From NCBI RefSeq assembly GCF_000092045.1, contig NC_007761.1, forward strand, positions 1,615,001-1,679,000: a stretch of 64,000 nt of DNA. The letters run 5' to 3'. Below the pieces are notes generated by a model. That model did not search any database, had not been told where the DNA came from, and was given only the letters and a program-made list of their open reading frames with translations. Of the stretch, positions 45,562 to 54,979 are shown in pieces. The translations under genes were made by a program, and so were the position numbers. This DNA is from Rhizobium etli CFN 42. GTDB lineage: Bacteria > Pseudomonadota > Alphaproteobacteria > Rhizobiales > Rhizobiaceae. Positions within the stretch are counted from its first letter, which is position 1. Each line of letters opens with the position of its first letter.

Positions 45562-45756
45562 ATGCAAAAGCAAGCTGTCGTATTCAATGGTCAGGAAGTC
45601 GGGATCGCGGTCCCCGTGGAAAACCGCCTCAAATTCATCGCTGTCCGCTTCAATGTCATCGACTTGGACAACAGGCTCTTCGACACGGTTACTGAAATCC
45701 GACGCGCCATTACAGAGCATCTGGCCTCCAGCGGTCGTGCGATCATCTCGCACTGA
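45562..45756 (+). CDS. Small conserved rhizobial protein
   Basis: 64 residues from ATG 45562 (GAGG upstream). MQKQAVVFNGQEVGIAVPVE, then NRLKFIAVRFNVIDLDNRLF, then DTVTEIRRAI: a beta-rich start and a short helix. I recall similar short proteins (FNGxxVGI...RLKFIAVxFxVIDLD) in rhizobia, with no assigned function. A longer start at 45541 is possible. Confidence 0.55.
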   Translation: MQKQAVVFNGQEVGIAVPVENRLKFIAVRFNVIDLDNRLFDTVTEIRRAITEHLASSGRAIISH

Positions 45757-45858
45757 ATGGCAGGAGATATTCTTCAACGTCACGGCACAACTGGGATTGC
45801 AGGGTCACTTGTGGAACCCTGCAAAGCTGCCGCGTTTCAACTTGTGAGGAGATGAGGA

Positions 45859-46083
45859 ATGTTGATCACGAGCGTCCAAGAAACAGAATGGGCCGTGCTC
45901 TCGCTGTCCGTTCAATCTTGGTTTAGGCACTACAAGGCCAAACCGGACGACAAGACATCGGAAATAATCTGCAGCGCGGCAATCGACCTTTTCAATCGCG
46001 GCCATCGCACCCAGGAGGAACTCACCAGCATATTAATCGCGCGGTTCCCCCTGATCACACCGGCGCCCGCAGCCCTCCATTAA
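45859..46083 (+). CDS. Small hypothetical protein
   Basis: 74 residues with GAGGAGATGAGGA just before the ATG. The sequence SVQSWFRHYKAKPDDKTSEI, then ICSAAIDLFNRGHRTQEELT and SILIARFPL, looks like a small helical domain with good coding composition. Family not recognised. Lies 102 bp after the previous small gene on the same strand. Confidence 0.55.
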   Translation: MLITSVQETEWAVLSLSVQSWFRHYKAKPDDKTSEIICSAAIDLFNRGHRTQEELTSILIARFPLITPAPAALH

Positions 46084-46205
46084 TCGATCCGAGGCAATGG
46101 GAACATCTCGAATCTCAGCGCACTCGAAATCCGATACGAGGCCAGCAACAAAGTCTAATAGGCAATAGATAGGTCACGTGCCTTGTTCGTATTTCGGCGG
46201 TCGCC

Positions 46206-46300
46206 TCAGTTCTTGACCGAGGCGATCTGGGCATAGTCCCTTATGAAGTAGCTGGCCTCCAGCGCCTGCTCACGTGACGATGGTGCCGCGGTAGTCCGAG
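46206..46300 (-). pseudogene. Possible remnant of a frameshifted gene
   Basis: On the minus strand LRELSDYRGTIVT is followed, one frame over, by REQALEASYFIRDYAQIAS and VKN before a TGA at 46208-46206. Together they read like the C-terminus of one protein broken by a one-base shift near 46273. Too short to name a family. Confidence 0.3.
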
Positions 46301-46496
46301 AGTTCGCGCAATAGCCTTGCGACCTAAGACGCCGGCGCGCTCGATGAACGATCTAAGGCGTCTCGCCTTTGAAGTGCCGCGCCCGTTGAAGAGGCGGCCC
46401 TCGCCAACCTTCGGGGCGGACGTCGTAATGTCGGCCCGACGACCTTTGGAATACGACCGCCGCCACCTTTTGCTGGCCGCGGTGGATGGAGCAATC
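46301..46496. other. Region upstream of the P-loop kinase gene
   Basis: The frame of the downstream gene stays open back to 46317, but that part is Arg/Pro-rich and has no ribosome site. Treated as upstream non-coding sequence. Confidence 0.35.
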
Positions 46497-47015
46497 ATGC
46501 CTTTCGTCATTCTCACCGGTGCATCTGGGGTCGGGAAAACGACAATTGCCGAAGCTGTTGAGCGGCTGCATGGGCAAGAGATCGACGTCTTTTACAAAGA
46601 CCGCATCGGCGTTCCGCCCGTCCAGGAGATGGTTCATCAATTCGGCTCTGTCGAAGGATGGCAGAGAGCGGCCATTTTCGGATGGATGGCTCGACTGTCG
46701 CCGCTCCTGACAAAGGGGCGCAGCGTCCTGTTTGAGGGCCAGGCGCGCTTTTCCTTTCTGGCCGAAGCTGCCGAACGTGCCGGGATCGGTTTGCATTCCT
46801 GTATCCTGATCGATTGCGACGACGACACCAGAGCCAGGCGCCTGTCGATTGATCGAGGCCAGCCTGAGTTGGCAAATCCGGATATGATGAACTGGGCCGC
46901 CTTCTTACGGCATGAAGCAGCGGCATACGAATGCAAAATTCTCGACACATCGAACTTGACGCTGGAACAGGGAATTGAACGAGTCCTTCGCGAATTGCGG
47001 CGGCAGCCTGTTTGA
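46497..47015 (+). CDS. P-loop AAA/kinase-like NTPase
   Basis: 172 residues. The protein starts directly with Walker A, PFVILTGASGVGKTTIAEAV. A Walker-B-like strand is at LLTKGRSVLFEGQARFSFL, and DDDTRARRLSIDRGQPELAN resembles the lid of nucleoside/shikimate-kinase-like proteins. Similar to small AAA_33-type or adenylate-kinase-like proteins of unknown substrate. ATG 46497 is chosen for GGAG seven bases upstream and because Walker A then sits at the N-terminus. Confidence 0.7.
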   Translation: MPFVILTGASGVGKTTIAEAVERLHGQEIDVFYKDRIGVPPVQEMVHQFGSVEGWQRAAIFGWMARLSPLLTKGRSVLFEGQARFSFLAEAAERAGIGLHSCILIDCDDDTRARRLSIDRGQPELANPDMMNWAAFLRHEAAAYECKILDTSNLTLEQGIERVLRELRRQPV

Positions 47016-47107
47016 TCCCGACCAGGCAGTTGAAGCCTGGCCTCCAGTGCGGCGTTCGTCCGCTTCTTCTGGTAAAAAGCATAGAATTCGCGTAGAGGGA
47101 GGCCCAG

Positions 47108-47485
47108 TTGAACCTGACTTTGGAGTTGTTTGTCCAAACGCCTCAGACATCGATTGATTTCTATCAGCGAGTCCTAGGCTTTGAAGTCGAGGGCTCGGCG
47201 AGCACGGAATATACGATGTTGAGAAACGGCGACGCCGTCATCGCGATCAATTCGCAAAGCGCCCTTTCGAGCGATCATCCATTAGGCGGCGAAATCGGCA
47301 ACAGGATCGGCCTCGGCGTCGAGATCGTCCTGAAGGTCGCTGATGTCGAGGATGCCTATCGCAAGGCGGAAGAGAGCGGCTGGCCACTTTCCGCCCTCGC
47401 CATGCAGCCTTGGGGACTGCGCGACTTTCGCCTTGTCGATCCCGACGGCTACTATGTCAGAGTGACCAACACCCATACGAACTGA
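47108..47485 (+). CDS. Glyoxalase/bleomycin-resistance (VOC) family protein
   Basis: 125 residues, a two-module beta-alpha-beta-beta-beta fold: ELFVQTPQTSIDFYQRVLGF and EIVLKVADVEDAYRKAEESG, ending PWGLRDFRLVDPDGYYVRVT. The first expected metal ligand position holds Glu in LELFVQ and the last holds Asp/Arg, so classical metal coordination is not certain. The start is a TTG (47108) after GGGAGG. Function could be detoxification or small-molecule binding. Confidence 0.8.
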   Translation: MNLTLELFVQTPQTSIDFYQRVLGFEVEGSASTEYTMLRNGDAVIAINSQSALSSDHPLGGEIGNRIGLGVEIVLKVADVEDAYRKAEESGWPLSALAMQPWGLRDFRLVDPDGYYVRVTNTHTN

Positions 47486-47764
47486 CCGGTCCATCATGGC
47501 GGCAATGGGCTTCGTGTCAAACACGCTGTGGCTCCGCCGCGGCCACCGGTTGCACATTCGGTCAGTTGCTGCCCTTGTCATCAGCGCGACACATGTCGCC
47601 GTAGCTCAGAGGGCTCGGATGAGGTCCTTGAGCCCTTTCTTTAGTTTCCGCTACTTCGCGTTGGAGCGGTTTTTATCGCTCGGTTTTCAATTCCAAATTT
47701 CAGGAAACAAGCGTATGTTGCGCAGTTAGGATTGCAGTAATCATGCCTTGAGGGTTCGGGGACA
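47486..47764. other. Intergenic region
   Basis: About 280 bp with no supported gene. It contains GCCGTAGCTCAGAGGG, which looks like the start of a tRNA, but no cloverleaf can be completed. Confidence 0.4.
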
Positions 47765-48076
47765 ATGTGCTGGAATACATCATCGGCATTCACGCCGGTC
47801 GCGCTTGCCTTGCGCGGTCCGGCAACGCGCAAGATCGTCCGGACGCTCGGCGATGCGGCGCATCTCCTGATTAACGACTGGCCTTCCGACGACGGCGAGG
47901 AATATGTCTCTGCCGTAAAGGCCTGCGTCGATGCAATTAGCGGGAAAATTGACCCGGAACGATTCCGCGAGGCGCTTTTGCGTGCTGCCGACGAAGCGGG
48001 TATCGCTGCTCTAACGGTCGTTCAGCAGCGCGTGGTAGAGCGGCGACCGGACCTGCGCTCAGGCGCGCCAGCATAG
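47765..48076 (+). CDS. DUF982 protein
   Basis: 103 residues. The pattern VRTLGDAAHLLINDWPSDDG with YVSAVKACVDAISGKIDPER and FREALLRAADEAGI is the DUF982 signature (WP..DG, then a Cys/Ala helix, then an EA motif). The family is expanded in rhizobia, and no function is known. Only one copy is visible here. No strong ribosome site precedes the ATG, so the start may be internal. Confidence 0.75.
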   Translation: MCWNTSSAFTPVALALRGPATRKIVRTLGDAAHLLINDWPSDDGEEYVSAVKACVDAISGKIDPERFREALLRAADEAGIAALTVVQQRVVERRPDLRSGAPA

Positions 48077-48245
48077 CCCCTATTCCAACGGGCTCCTCGT
48101 CAACACGGCGTTGCGCCGGACGCGGTGTCAAGGTGGAGACGGGGCTCCTGAAGTTTTTAAGCGCGGTTAATGTCCTGTGCGGACGAGAGATAGATTGTAA
48201 AGATTTCAAACAATCGCGCGCAGAACTTCGCCGCGAAGGACACTG

Positions 48246-48605
48246 ATGTCGAAGAGGTCCATGATGAATTTTATCACCTTCAACCTCGGTGGCGTCGCAC
48301 CCGAGTTCAGCGCCCCCGAGCCCGCTCGGATCATCTCCGGCGATCCACATTTTCGCACCTGGAATCTGGAGGAAGCCGAAGGCGGCCTCTATTCCGGCAT
48401 CTGGGAGGCGACACCCGGCAAGTGGCGGATCTTTTATGAGGAGTGGGAATACTTCAGCTTGCTGTCTGGCCATTCGATCGTCACGGAGGACGGTGGTGAG
48501 CCGGTTCATCTCAAGGCCGGCGACCGGATGATCTTGAGGCCTGGCTTCAAGGGAACCTGGGAAGTCGTTGAAACGACTCGCAAGGACTATGTGATCAGGG
48601 TCTGA
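48246..48605 (+). CDS. Cupin-domain protein (Cupin_3/EutQ-like)
   Basis: 119 residues, a single small beta-barrel: SGIWEATPGKWRIFYEEWEY, LLSGHSIVTEDGGEPVHLKA and GDRMILRPGFKGTWEVVETT. The Trp/Glu-rich strand (WRIFYEEWEYFSLLSG) with PGFKGTWEV is typical of DUF861 cupins. Metal ligands are few, so it may be a sensor or isomerase-like protein. AAGGA lies five bases before the ATG at 48246; an alternative ATG is at 48261. Confidence 0.8.
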   Translation: MSKRSMMNFITFNLGGVAPEFSAPEPARIISGDPHFRTWNLEEAEGGLYSGIWEATPGKWRIFYEEWEYFSLLSGHSIVTEDGGEPVHLKAGDRMILRPGFKGTWEVVETTRKDYVIRV

Positions 48606-48822
48606 ACGGCTGCGCGATGGCGGTCTGTCCCGGTTTGCGGCGATTATGATCCGTTTACCCCGAAACAACCGCTTCTCTTTCGCGGATAGAAGGCATTTGA
48701 TCTTTCCCATTAATGGAACCTACATCGTCAAATGCTAGACCTTATCTGCAGCGCATTGCGGACATGATGTCTCCTGCCGTCACTATAGACATGGCCTTGA
48801 AATTCATCTTTTCGGGATTGGC

Positions 48823-50949
48823 ATGTCGTCGAATCTTGCGGGTAGGCACGTTCGAACCCAAACGTCTTCCATCATTGCGACAACCGTTTTCTTCATTGTC
48901 GTCGCGCTCGTCCTGACCGGCCTCGTGGCGCATGTCGTCGCCACGATGACGCGGTCGGCGAACGAAATCGATGACGCCAGAGCCAGCCGCGCCGCCCGCG
49001 CGGCGATCGCGGCCTTTATGGCTCGCCTGAGCGCGACAACGACTGATAACGCCGTATGGGATGATGCCTATAAGGCGATCGCATCTCCCGGCGCTGCGGA
49101 TTGGGCTTATGAGAACTGGGGTAAAACCAGCGAGGATTATGCGCTCTACGACGGCGCCATCGTGACCGGTCCCGACCGTTCGTCGATCGTCTCCGCCTAT
49201 TCCAAAGGCGAGCCCTTCCAGCCAAGCGCCTTTTTCGGCGAAGCCTTCTACCGGCAGATCAATACGGCCATCGATTTCCCACAGGCGCCGGTGGTCAATT
49301 TCATCAAGACGGAAACCGGCATCGCTCTCATCGCATCACAGCCAATCCAGCCTTTCGAGAAAAAAGGCGAGCTTCCGAAGCTCAGCGTGCTGAGCTTCTA
49401 CAAGGCATTCAACTCGGACGTTCTTAGCACGCTTTCGAACGAACACGAACTCGAGGGCTTGCGCCTTGCCGCCGCGCCCGAGCCGGGCGTGCTGAACACA
49501 CCGATCACTGATATGAAGGGTGGCGTCATCGGCCATCTCGTCTGGCCGAGCAAAGCGCCGGGAAGCGCTGTGTTCCAACAGGTCTATCCTTTTGTTGCGG
49601 CCGCTACCATCATCCTGGTGCTATTCTTGGCCGGCGTTCTGCTGGTGGGCGCATCCGAGGCGCGGCGTCTGCGTCACCTGGCGCAGGCAGCGATTTTCGA
49701 AGCAAATCACGATAGTCTAAGCGGCCTGTTGAACAGGCATGGGCTTCTCGCCATGCTGGAAGAGTTGGAAGGCTCGGAAGGTGCGCCGCCTCGGCTCTAC
49801 CTGGTCGATCTTGATGGGTTCAAGGCCGTCAATGACGCCTGGGGGCACGCGGTCGGGGATGATCTGATCCGGATCGTCTCGAACGCGCTGATCGCCTGCC
49901 ACCGCGAAGTCGTTGCCGTGGCCCGGTTGGGGGGCGACGAGTTCGCTCTGGTCCAGGTCGGAATTGCCGCGCGTCAGGAAATAGAAGAGACGATTCTGGC
50001 TCTGTTTGCCGGACCCTTCAAAATCGACGGACGAACGATCGAGGTTGGTGCGAGCATCGGCGCTGCTGCGCGTGACGCAGACATCGAGCCTCTGGAGCTT
50101 TTGCGCAGGGCTGATATGGCCCTCTACCGCGCCAAGGAAAATGGGAAAGGCCGGGCGATCGAATATGACCCCGAGCTGGATCGGGAGCGCCAAAGGATCG
50201 CCGAACTGGAATCTCTGTTGAAGAGTGCGATCAGCAATGGTGCGATCGAAGCTGTTTTCCAGCCTCTCGTTTCTGCGACGACGGGCGTTGTCACCGGTCT
50301 TGAAGCGCTGGCCCGCTGGCGCACTGCGACAGGAAATATCAGTCCGGAGATTTTCATACCGCTTGCCGAAAGATGCGGCCTCATCGATGCGCTCGGCAGT
50401 CATATGCTGAAAACATCGATCGAGCATGCCAGAAATTGGCCCGGTATGGCCCTGTCCGTCAACGTCTCGCCGGTCCAGCTCTGTAATCCTGAATTTGCCG
50501 CCGACGTGATCTCCCTCCTGCAGAAACGCGATTTCGATCCGAGGCGGCTGACCTTGGAAATCACCGAAGGCGTCCTCATGACGAATCCGGATCAGGCCCG
50601 CCGGTCGATAGATCACCTCAAAAAGGTCGGTATCAAATTCGCGCTCGACGACTTCGGCTGCGGCTATGCAAGCATCGGCGCATTGCGGCAGTTCGGCTTT
50701 GATCGAATGAAGATCGACCGCTCGCTGGTCTCCGCTCTCGACCAGGCCACGAATGGCGCCGATGTTCTGAAGGCGACCATCTCTTTGGCGACCGCCCTGC
50801 AGATTCCCGTCACAGCGGAGGGCATCGAGAATATCCGTCAGGCGGCGATCTTGCGGGAGGCTGGCTGTGACCAGTTGCAAGGCTATTTGATCGGAAAGCC
50901 CATGTCGGCGGACGACATCTCCAGCAAGCTTCAAGAACAGGCAGCGTAA
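48823..50949 (+). CDS. CHASE4-GGDEF-EAL membrane c-di-GMP enzyme
   Basis: 708 residues. A first membrane helix (IIATTVFFIVVALVLTGLVA) and a periplasmic CHASE4 domain (TTDNAVWDDAYKAIASPGAA) are followed by a second helix near residue 260. Then GGDEF (ARLGGDEFALVQ), and EAL with TGLEALARW, NVSPVQL, LEITEGVL, ALDDFGCGYASIG, MKIDRSLV, AEGIEN and LQGYLIGKPM. All EAL metal and catalytic positions look intact, so phosphodiesterase activity is likely. GGDEF is also complete but lacks the RxxD inhibitory site. It could set c-di-GMP for PilZ-controlled BcsA. The sensed signal is unknown. Confidence 0.93.
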   Translation: MSSNLAGRHVRTQTSSIIATTVFFIVVALVLTGLVAHVVATMTRSANEIDDARASRAARAAIAAFMARLSATTTDNAVWDDAYKAIASPGAADWAYENWGKTSEDYALYDGAIVTGPDRSSIVSAYSKGEPFQPSAFFGEAFYRQINTAIDFPQAPVVNFIKTETGIALIASQPIQPFEKKGELPKLSVLSFYKAFNSDVLSTLSNEHELEGLRLAAAPEPGVLNTPITDMKGGVIGHLVWPSKAPGSAVFQQVYPFVAAATIILVLFLAGVLLVGASEARRLRHLAQAAIFEANHDSLSGLLNRHGLLAMLEELEGSEGAPPRLYLVDLDGFKAVNDAWGHAVGDDLIRIVSNALIACHREVVAVARLGGDEFALVQVGIAARQEIEETILALFAGPFKIDGRTIEVGASIGAAARDADIEPLELLRRADMALYRAKENGKGRAIEYDPELDRERQRIAELESLLKSAISNGAIEAVFQPLVSATTGVVTGLEALARWRTATGNISPEIFIPLAERCGLIDALGSHMLKTSIEHARNWPGMALSVNVSPVQLCNPEFAADVISLLQKRDFDPRRLTLEITEGVLMTNPDQARRSIDHLKKVGIKFALDDFGCGYASIGALRQFGFDRMKIDRSLVSALDQATNGADVLKATISLATALQIPVTAEGIENIRQAAILREAGCDQLQGYLIGKPMSADDISSKLQEQAA

Positions 50950-51010
50950 TGCCGCGAGATCGCGGCGGCAGACTGCGCGGAACCTCGGCCGATCTGGCGT
51001 TCCGTGCCGA

Positions 51011-52255
51011 TCACCACAGGAGATCTAGGCGGTCGAGCCCGTGGAAATGATAGACGTCCTTGACGACGGGCGTCTTCGCCAGACTGAGGCCGGCAAGCCG
51101 TTCGAACAGGATCGGAAGGACGACGTTAAGCTCCAGCCGCGCCAGTGGGGCCCCGATGCAGAAATGGATGCCGGCGCCGAAGGAGAGGTTTGGAGCCTCG
51201 TTGCGATCGGGCCGGAAGGTGAGGGGATCAGTGAATTTCGCCGGATCGACATTGGCGGCGGCGAGGATGAGGCTGACCTTGTCGCCGCGTTTGAAGGAGA
51301 CCCCGTCGATTTCGGCAGGCTCCAGCGCCCAGCGCTGGAAGATATGAACCGGCGCGCAGATGCGCAGAGTTTCCTCGACGGTGCGCTCCGTCGTGGCCTC
51401 GTCCCGGAAGAGCACGGCCGGATCCGAGCCGCTGTCGAGGATAGTGCGCACGGAATTGCCGATCTGGTGTACGGTTGCCTCGTGCCCGGCATTAAGCAGC
51501 ACGATCGTCGTCGAGATCAGCTCCTCCTCGGTCAGATACTGGCCCTTGTGCTCGGTATGGATCATGTGGGTGAGCAGGTCGTCGCGCGGCGCGTTGCGGC
51601 GCTCCGCGATCACAGTCCTGACATAGTCGGAAAATTCCTTCGCGGCCCGCTCGGCCTCGTCTTCCTGCTCGCGCGTGCGGCCGAACATGTACATGCGGAC
51701 ATAGGCATGCGACCAGGCGAGCAGCTGCGGCCCCATCTCCTCCGGAATGCCGATCATGCGGGCGATCATCGTCACCGGGATGATGTCGGCAAAGGCCGAG
51801 AGCAGCTCGACCTCGCGCTTATCGGCGAAACCGTCGATCAAGCGATTGGCGAGTTCGGCAAGCTCCGGCTTCATTTTCTCGACATGACGCGAGACGAAGG
51901 CGCGGTTGACGAGCGTGCGCAGCCGCGTGTGCTCCGGCGGTTCGAGTTCGAGCAGGGAATAGCGTTCCGAGAGGTCGAAACTTTCAAGATGCGGCATCGG
52001 CTCGGCCAGGCCGAGTTCCTCGCGTCTGGCGATATGCAGGATCTGCCGGCCGAAGCGGCGGTCGCGCAGCAGTGCGTTCACGTGGTCGTAGCCGGTGAAG
52101 AACCACTGCTTCTGCTCCGTCCAATAGAAGGTCGGGCAATGGGCGTGAAGTGCGGCATAGACGGCGTTCGGATTGCCGTAGAAATCAGGATTGCGGGCGT
52201 CCAGCGAGACATGGCGGCTGGCGCGGTCGATCGAGAGAAAGGGCGGTATCATCAT
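51011..52255 (-). CDS. Cytochrome P450
   Basis: 414 residues, soluble bacterial type. The I-helix oxygen region is IVLLNAGHEATVHQIGNSVR (AGHEAT instead of AGxDT), the K-helix ExxR is ETLRICAP, and the heme loop is LSFGAGIHFCIGAPLARLEL with the Cys ligand near residue 363. No redox-partner gene (ferredoxin) is adjacent, so electrons must come from elsewhere. Substrate unknown. The ATG at 52255 is followed by a second Met, and either may be used. Confidence 0.93.
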   Translation of the reverse strand: MMIPPFLSIDRASRHVSLDARNPDFYGNPNAVYAALHAHCPTFYWTEQKQWFFTGYDHVNALLRDRRFGRQILHIARREELGLAEPMPHLESFDLSERYSLLELEPPEHTRLRTLVNRAFVSRHVEKMKPELAELANRLIDGFADKREVELLSAFADIIPVTMIARMIGIPEEMGPQLLAWSHAYVRMYMFGRTREQEDEAERAAKEFSDYVRTVIAERRNAPRDDLLTHMIHTEHKGQYLTEEELISTTIVLLNAGHEATVHQIGNSVRTILDSGSDPAVLFRDEATTERTVEETLRICAPVHIFQRWALEPAEIDGVSFKRGDKVSLILAAANVDPAKFTDPLTFRPDRNEAPNLSFGAGIHFCIGAPLARLELNVVLPILFERLAGLSLAKTPVVKDVYHFHGLDRLDLLW

Positions 52256-52407
52256 GGCCGAGGCTTAGCGGATTTGCCGGGCTTCGAAAAGATGTGAGGG
52301 CAGGGATGTCCTGGAACGCACGTCCAAGCGGCCGCTCGTCCGATCGGGCTTCATCGCATTAGAATTTGCCCGTAACCCGGATCGATTTCCGATTTTCGAA
52401 GCTTATG

Positions 52408-53661
52408 CTAGCCGGCGCGCGACAGCGTACCCATGCGCCGCAAGGCTTCGATCTGGTCATCCACTGTCGGCACGAGTTCACCGGCGGTGGTGCTCGGCGC
52501 GGCCGGTGCCGGGGCTGCCGCCTCGGCTTCGCCGAATGTGACCGTGCAGTTGCGGCCGGCGGCCTTGGCCGCATAGAGCGCCCGGTCGGCGGCCGAGATC
52601 AGCTTGTCGATATTGGCTTCGATCGAGGAGGAGAGCGCGATGCCGATGCTGACAGTAGCCGGAACGATCGCTTCGCCGGTGCTGATCGGCAGACGGCAGA
52701 ATTCGGTGCGGATCGCTTCGGCGATCGCCTCGGCTTCCGTCTGGTCGGCGACCGCGGCGAAGGCGGCGAATTCCTCACCGCCCATGCGGCCGAAGATGTG
52801 GTGTGGAATATATTGGCGGGCCATGCGGGCGAAGGCAGTGAGCACGGCGTCGCCCGACTGGTGGCCGAAGCGGTCGTTGACGCGCTTGAAATGGTCGAGA
52901 TCGAAAAGGATCACCGCGACCTTGCGCTGTTCGTTATGGGCTCTCTCCTGGATGGCGTCGAAGTAGCCGAGCAGGCCGCGGCGGTTGAGGACGCCGGTCA
53001 GAGAATCGGTCAGCGTCATCGTCCGCAGATGGCGTTCGGAGCGCTCCATGATCAGCCGGCAGGTGAAGGCGAAGGCGATGGTCAGCAGGAAGGCGCTTGC
53101 CATGGCGGAGGCGCCGCCGAGGTTGGTTGCCTCGATATCGTTCGGCAGCGTCAGCGCCATGGTAAACGCCGAACCGAAGCACAAGCAGCCCTGGATGACG
53201 AATACGCCCATCAGTTTGACGCGGGTGCGCTCGCGGCGCATGTCGCCGGCGGCAACCGCCAGCGCCAGCGCCGTCGCACCGGTCGCCGAAGCGAGATTGT
53301 AAAGCACCACACGGTTGGAATAGTCGGTGTTGACCCAGGGCAGGAAGACGCCGGCGAGCCAGACTGCCGGCGGCAGCAGCGCCCACCATTCGATCTTCTT
53401 GCGATCGAGCGCGAGAAACCCCGCAACCCAGGCGCTCTGGCCGAGCAGCGCAATGGCATTGCCAATTTCGATGGACAGCAGGCTGGGCACCTGGCCGCTT
53501 AGAGCAATCATCGCAAACCCGACGGCGGTCAGAAAGAAGCCGAGGCCCCAATAAAGATAGGCTTCGTTCCTGATATTGTGGCGCCAGGCGACGAAAAGCA
53601 CCAGAGCGAGCGTCATGGCCTCCGAACACCAGATGGCGAGACCTGTAGCAATATTGAACAC
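52408..53661 (-). CDS. Membrane diguanylate cyclase (GGDEF)
   Basis: About 417 residues. Six or seven N-terminal membrane helices (MTLALVLFVAWRHNIRNEAY; FLTAVGFAMIALSGQVPSLL and others) form a 7TM-type sensor. They are followed by a GGDEF domain near residue 245 with DSLTGVLNRRGLLGYFD, FDLDHFKRVNDRFGHQSGD and the active GGEEF in GRMGGEEFAAFA. No EAL domain and no RxxD site. The ORF extends to an ATG at 53754, but a GTG at 53661 with AAGGGG upstream gives a more natural start. Converts GTP to c-di-GMP; its proximity to the other c-di-GMP gene is noted but regulation is unknown. Confidence 0.88.
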   Translation of the reverse strand: MFNIATGLAIWCSEAMTLALVLFVAWRHNIRNEAYLYWGLGFFLTAVGFAMIALSGQVPSLLSIEIGNAIALLGQSAWVAGFLALDRKKIEWWALLPPAVWLAGVFLPWVNTDYSNRVVLYNLASATGATALALAVAAGDMRRERTRVKLMGVFVIQGCLCFGSAFTMALTLPNDIEATNLGGASAMASAFLLTIAFAFTCRLIMERSERHLRTMTLTDSLTGVLNRRGLLGYFDAIQERAHNEQRKVAVILFDLDHFKRVNDRFGHQSGDAVLTAFARMARQYIPHHIFGRMGGEEFAAFAAVADQTEAEAIAEAIRTEFCRLPISTGEAIVPATVSIGIALSSSIEANIDKLISAADRALYAAKAAGRNCTVTFGEAEAAAPAPAAPSTTAGELVPTVDDQIEALRRMGTLSRAG

Positions 53662-54049
53662 GGCAGCAACCCCTTGCCCGTCGACCTGTCTGTTAGTGCT
53701 CGCATCCTTGCTGAGGAAGTTCGCCACTTCCTTAATGTCGTTGCACTGCGGCATGATTTTTGGCTCGTATCTGGCGATAGGCTTTCCGTTGGGTAAACGT
53801 GTGTGAGCAGTGCCGAATGGAGTAAGCTTTCCTTCATCCTGTCATGGAGAAAAGCCGGGGGAGACGGTGTCGAGGGCTCGCGGTCAGCAGGCGTTTGCGA
53901 GAAAGAGGCTGCGAACGGCCGCCTGACCCGCCTTCTTAACGTTATCCTCATGCGTGTCTTGAAGAGGAGGGCAGGGACACTCTATGTAGGGATAAGACAT
54001 TTTCTTTGATTCCCGGCGTCGGCCGGCATGACGTTGACAAAGGACGCAC
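53662..54049. other. Intergenic region upstream of clpP
   Basis: About 390 bp between divergent genes (less if the GGDEF protein starts at 53754). It must contain the clpP promoter. Nothing else recognised. Confidence 0.4.
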
Positions 54050-54679
54050 ATGAGAAACCCAGTTGATACCGCAATGGCCCTCGTGCCGATGGTCGTGGAA
54101 CAGACCAACCGCGGTGAACGCTCCTACGACATCTATTCCCGCCTGTTGAAGGAACGCATCATCTTCCTGACCGGCGCCGTCGAGGATCACATGGCGACGC
54201 TCGTCTGCGCCCAGCTTCTCTTCCTCGAGGCCGAAAACCCGAAGAAGGAAATCGCCCTCTACATCAATTCTCCCGGTGGCGTCGTCACCGCCGGCATGGC
54301 TATCTACGATACGATGCAGTTCATCAAGCCGGCGGTTTCGACGCTCTGCATCGGCCAGGCCGCCTCCATGGGTTCTCTGCTGCTGGCCGCCGGCCACAAG
54401 GACATGCGCTTTGCCACGCCGAATTCCCGCATCATGGTGCACCAGCCCTCGGGCGGCTTCCAGGGCCAGGCTTCCGACATCGAGCGCCACGCCCGCGATA
54501 TCCTCAAGATGAAGCGCCGCCTGAACGAGGTCTATGTCAAGCATACCGGCCGCACCTATGAGGAAGTTGAAAAGACCCTCGATCGTGACCATTTCATGGA
54601 TGCTGACGAGGCCCAGGGCTGGGGCGTGATCGACAAGGTTCTGACGTCGCGCCTCGAGATGGAAGGCGAGCAGGCCTAG
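54050..54679 (+). CDS. clpP: ATP-dependent Clp protease proteolytic subunit
   Basis: 209 residues. The catalytic triad is seen at Ser106 ([15 protein letters not shown]), His131 ([13 protein letters not shown]) and an Asp in the C-terminal part ([14 protein letters not shown]). ERIIFLTG and [14 protein letters not shown] are family landmarks. It forms the tetradecameric chamber that degrades substrates fed by ClpX or ClpA. The start ATG at 54050 follows AAAGGA. The gene is 300 bp before clpX, in the conserved clpP-clpX-lon order. Confidence 0.98.
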   Translation: MRNPVDTAMALVPMVVEQTNRGERSYDIYSRLLKERIIFLTGAVEDHMATLVCAQLLFLEAENPKKEIALYINSPGGVVTAGMAIYDTMQFIKPAVSTLCIGQAASMGSLLLAAGHKDMRFATPNSRIMVHQPSGGFQGQASDIERHARDILKMKRRLNEVYVKHTGRTYEEVEKTLDRDHFMDADEAQGWGVIDKVLTSRLEMEGEQA

Positions 54680-54979
54680 TAATTAATTGGGATGGTGTTT
54701 TCGCCGCCACAGTTCTATCTCATTTGTGATCGAACAAGGCTTTCATCTGGCGGCGAAGACGCTAATAGTAACTTTAATGCTATGTTGAATTTTTATGACA
54801 TAGCATTTGGCATTCGAAGGGGATTCGTTGCCGCCGGAACCTGGACATGGTTGATTGGGACCGGTTCGTAGCCCCTGAAGCCCTTCTCGGCAAAGGCTCC
54901 GGAAACGGAGTGCCGCCAGGAGCTGATAGAGTGGACCGCGATTTCGCCTTGAAATGCGGCGTGCTGGAAGGAAAGTGAT
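54680..54979. other. clpP-clpX intergenic region
   Basis: 300 bp. AT-rich around 54765-54805 (ATGCTATGTTGAATTTTTATG), so a clpX promoter is plausible. No gene or conserved RNA recognised. Confidence 0.4.

Noticed and set aside
47595..47640. tRNA-like start GCCGTAGCTCAGAGGG
   Set aside because: The D-arm-like text is not followed by an anticodon stem, T-arm or acceptor partner.
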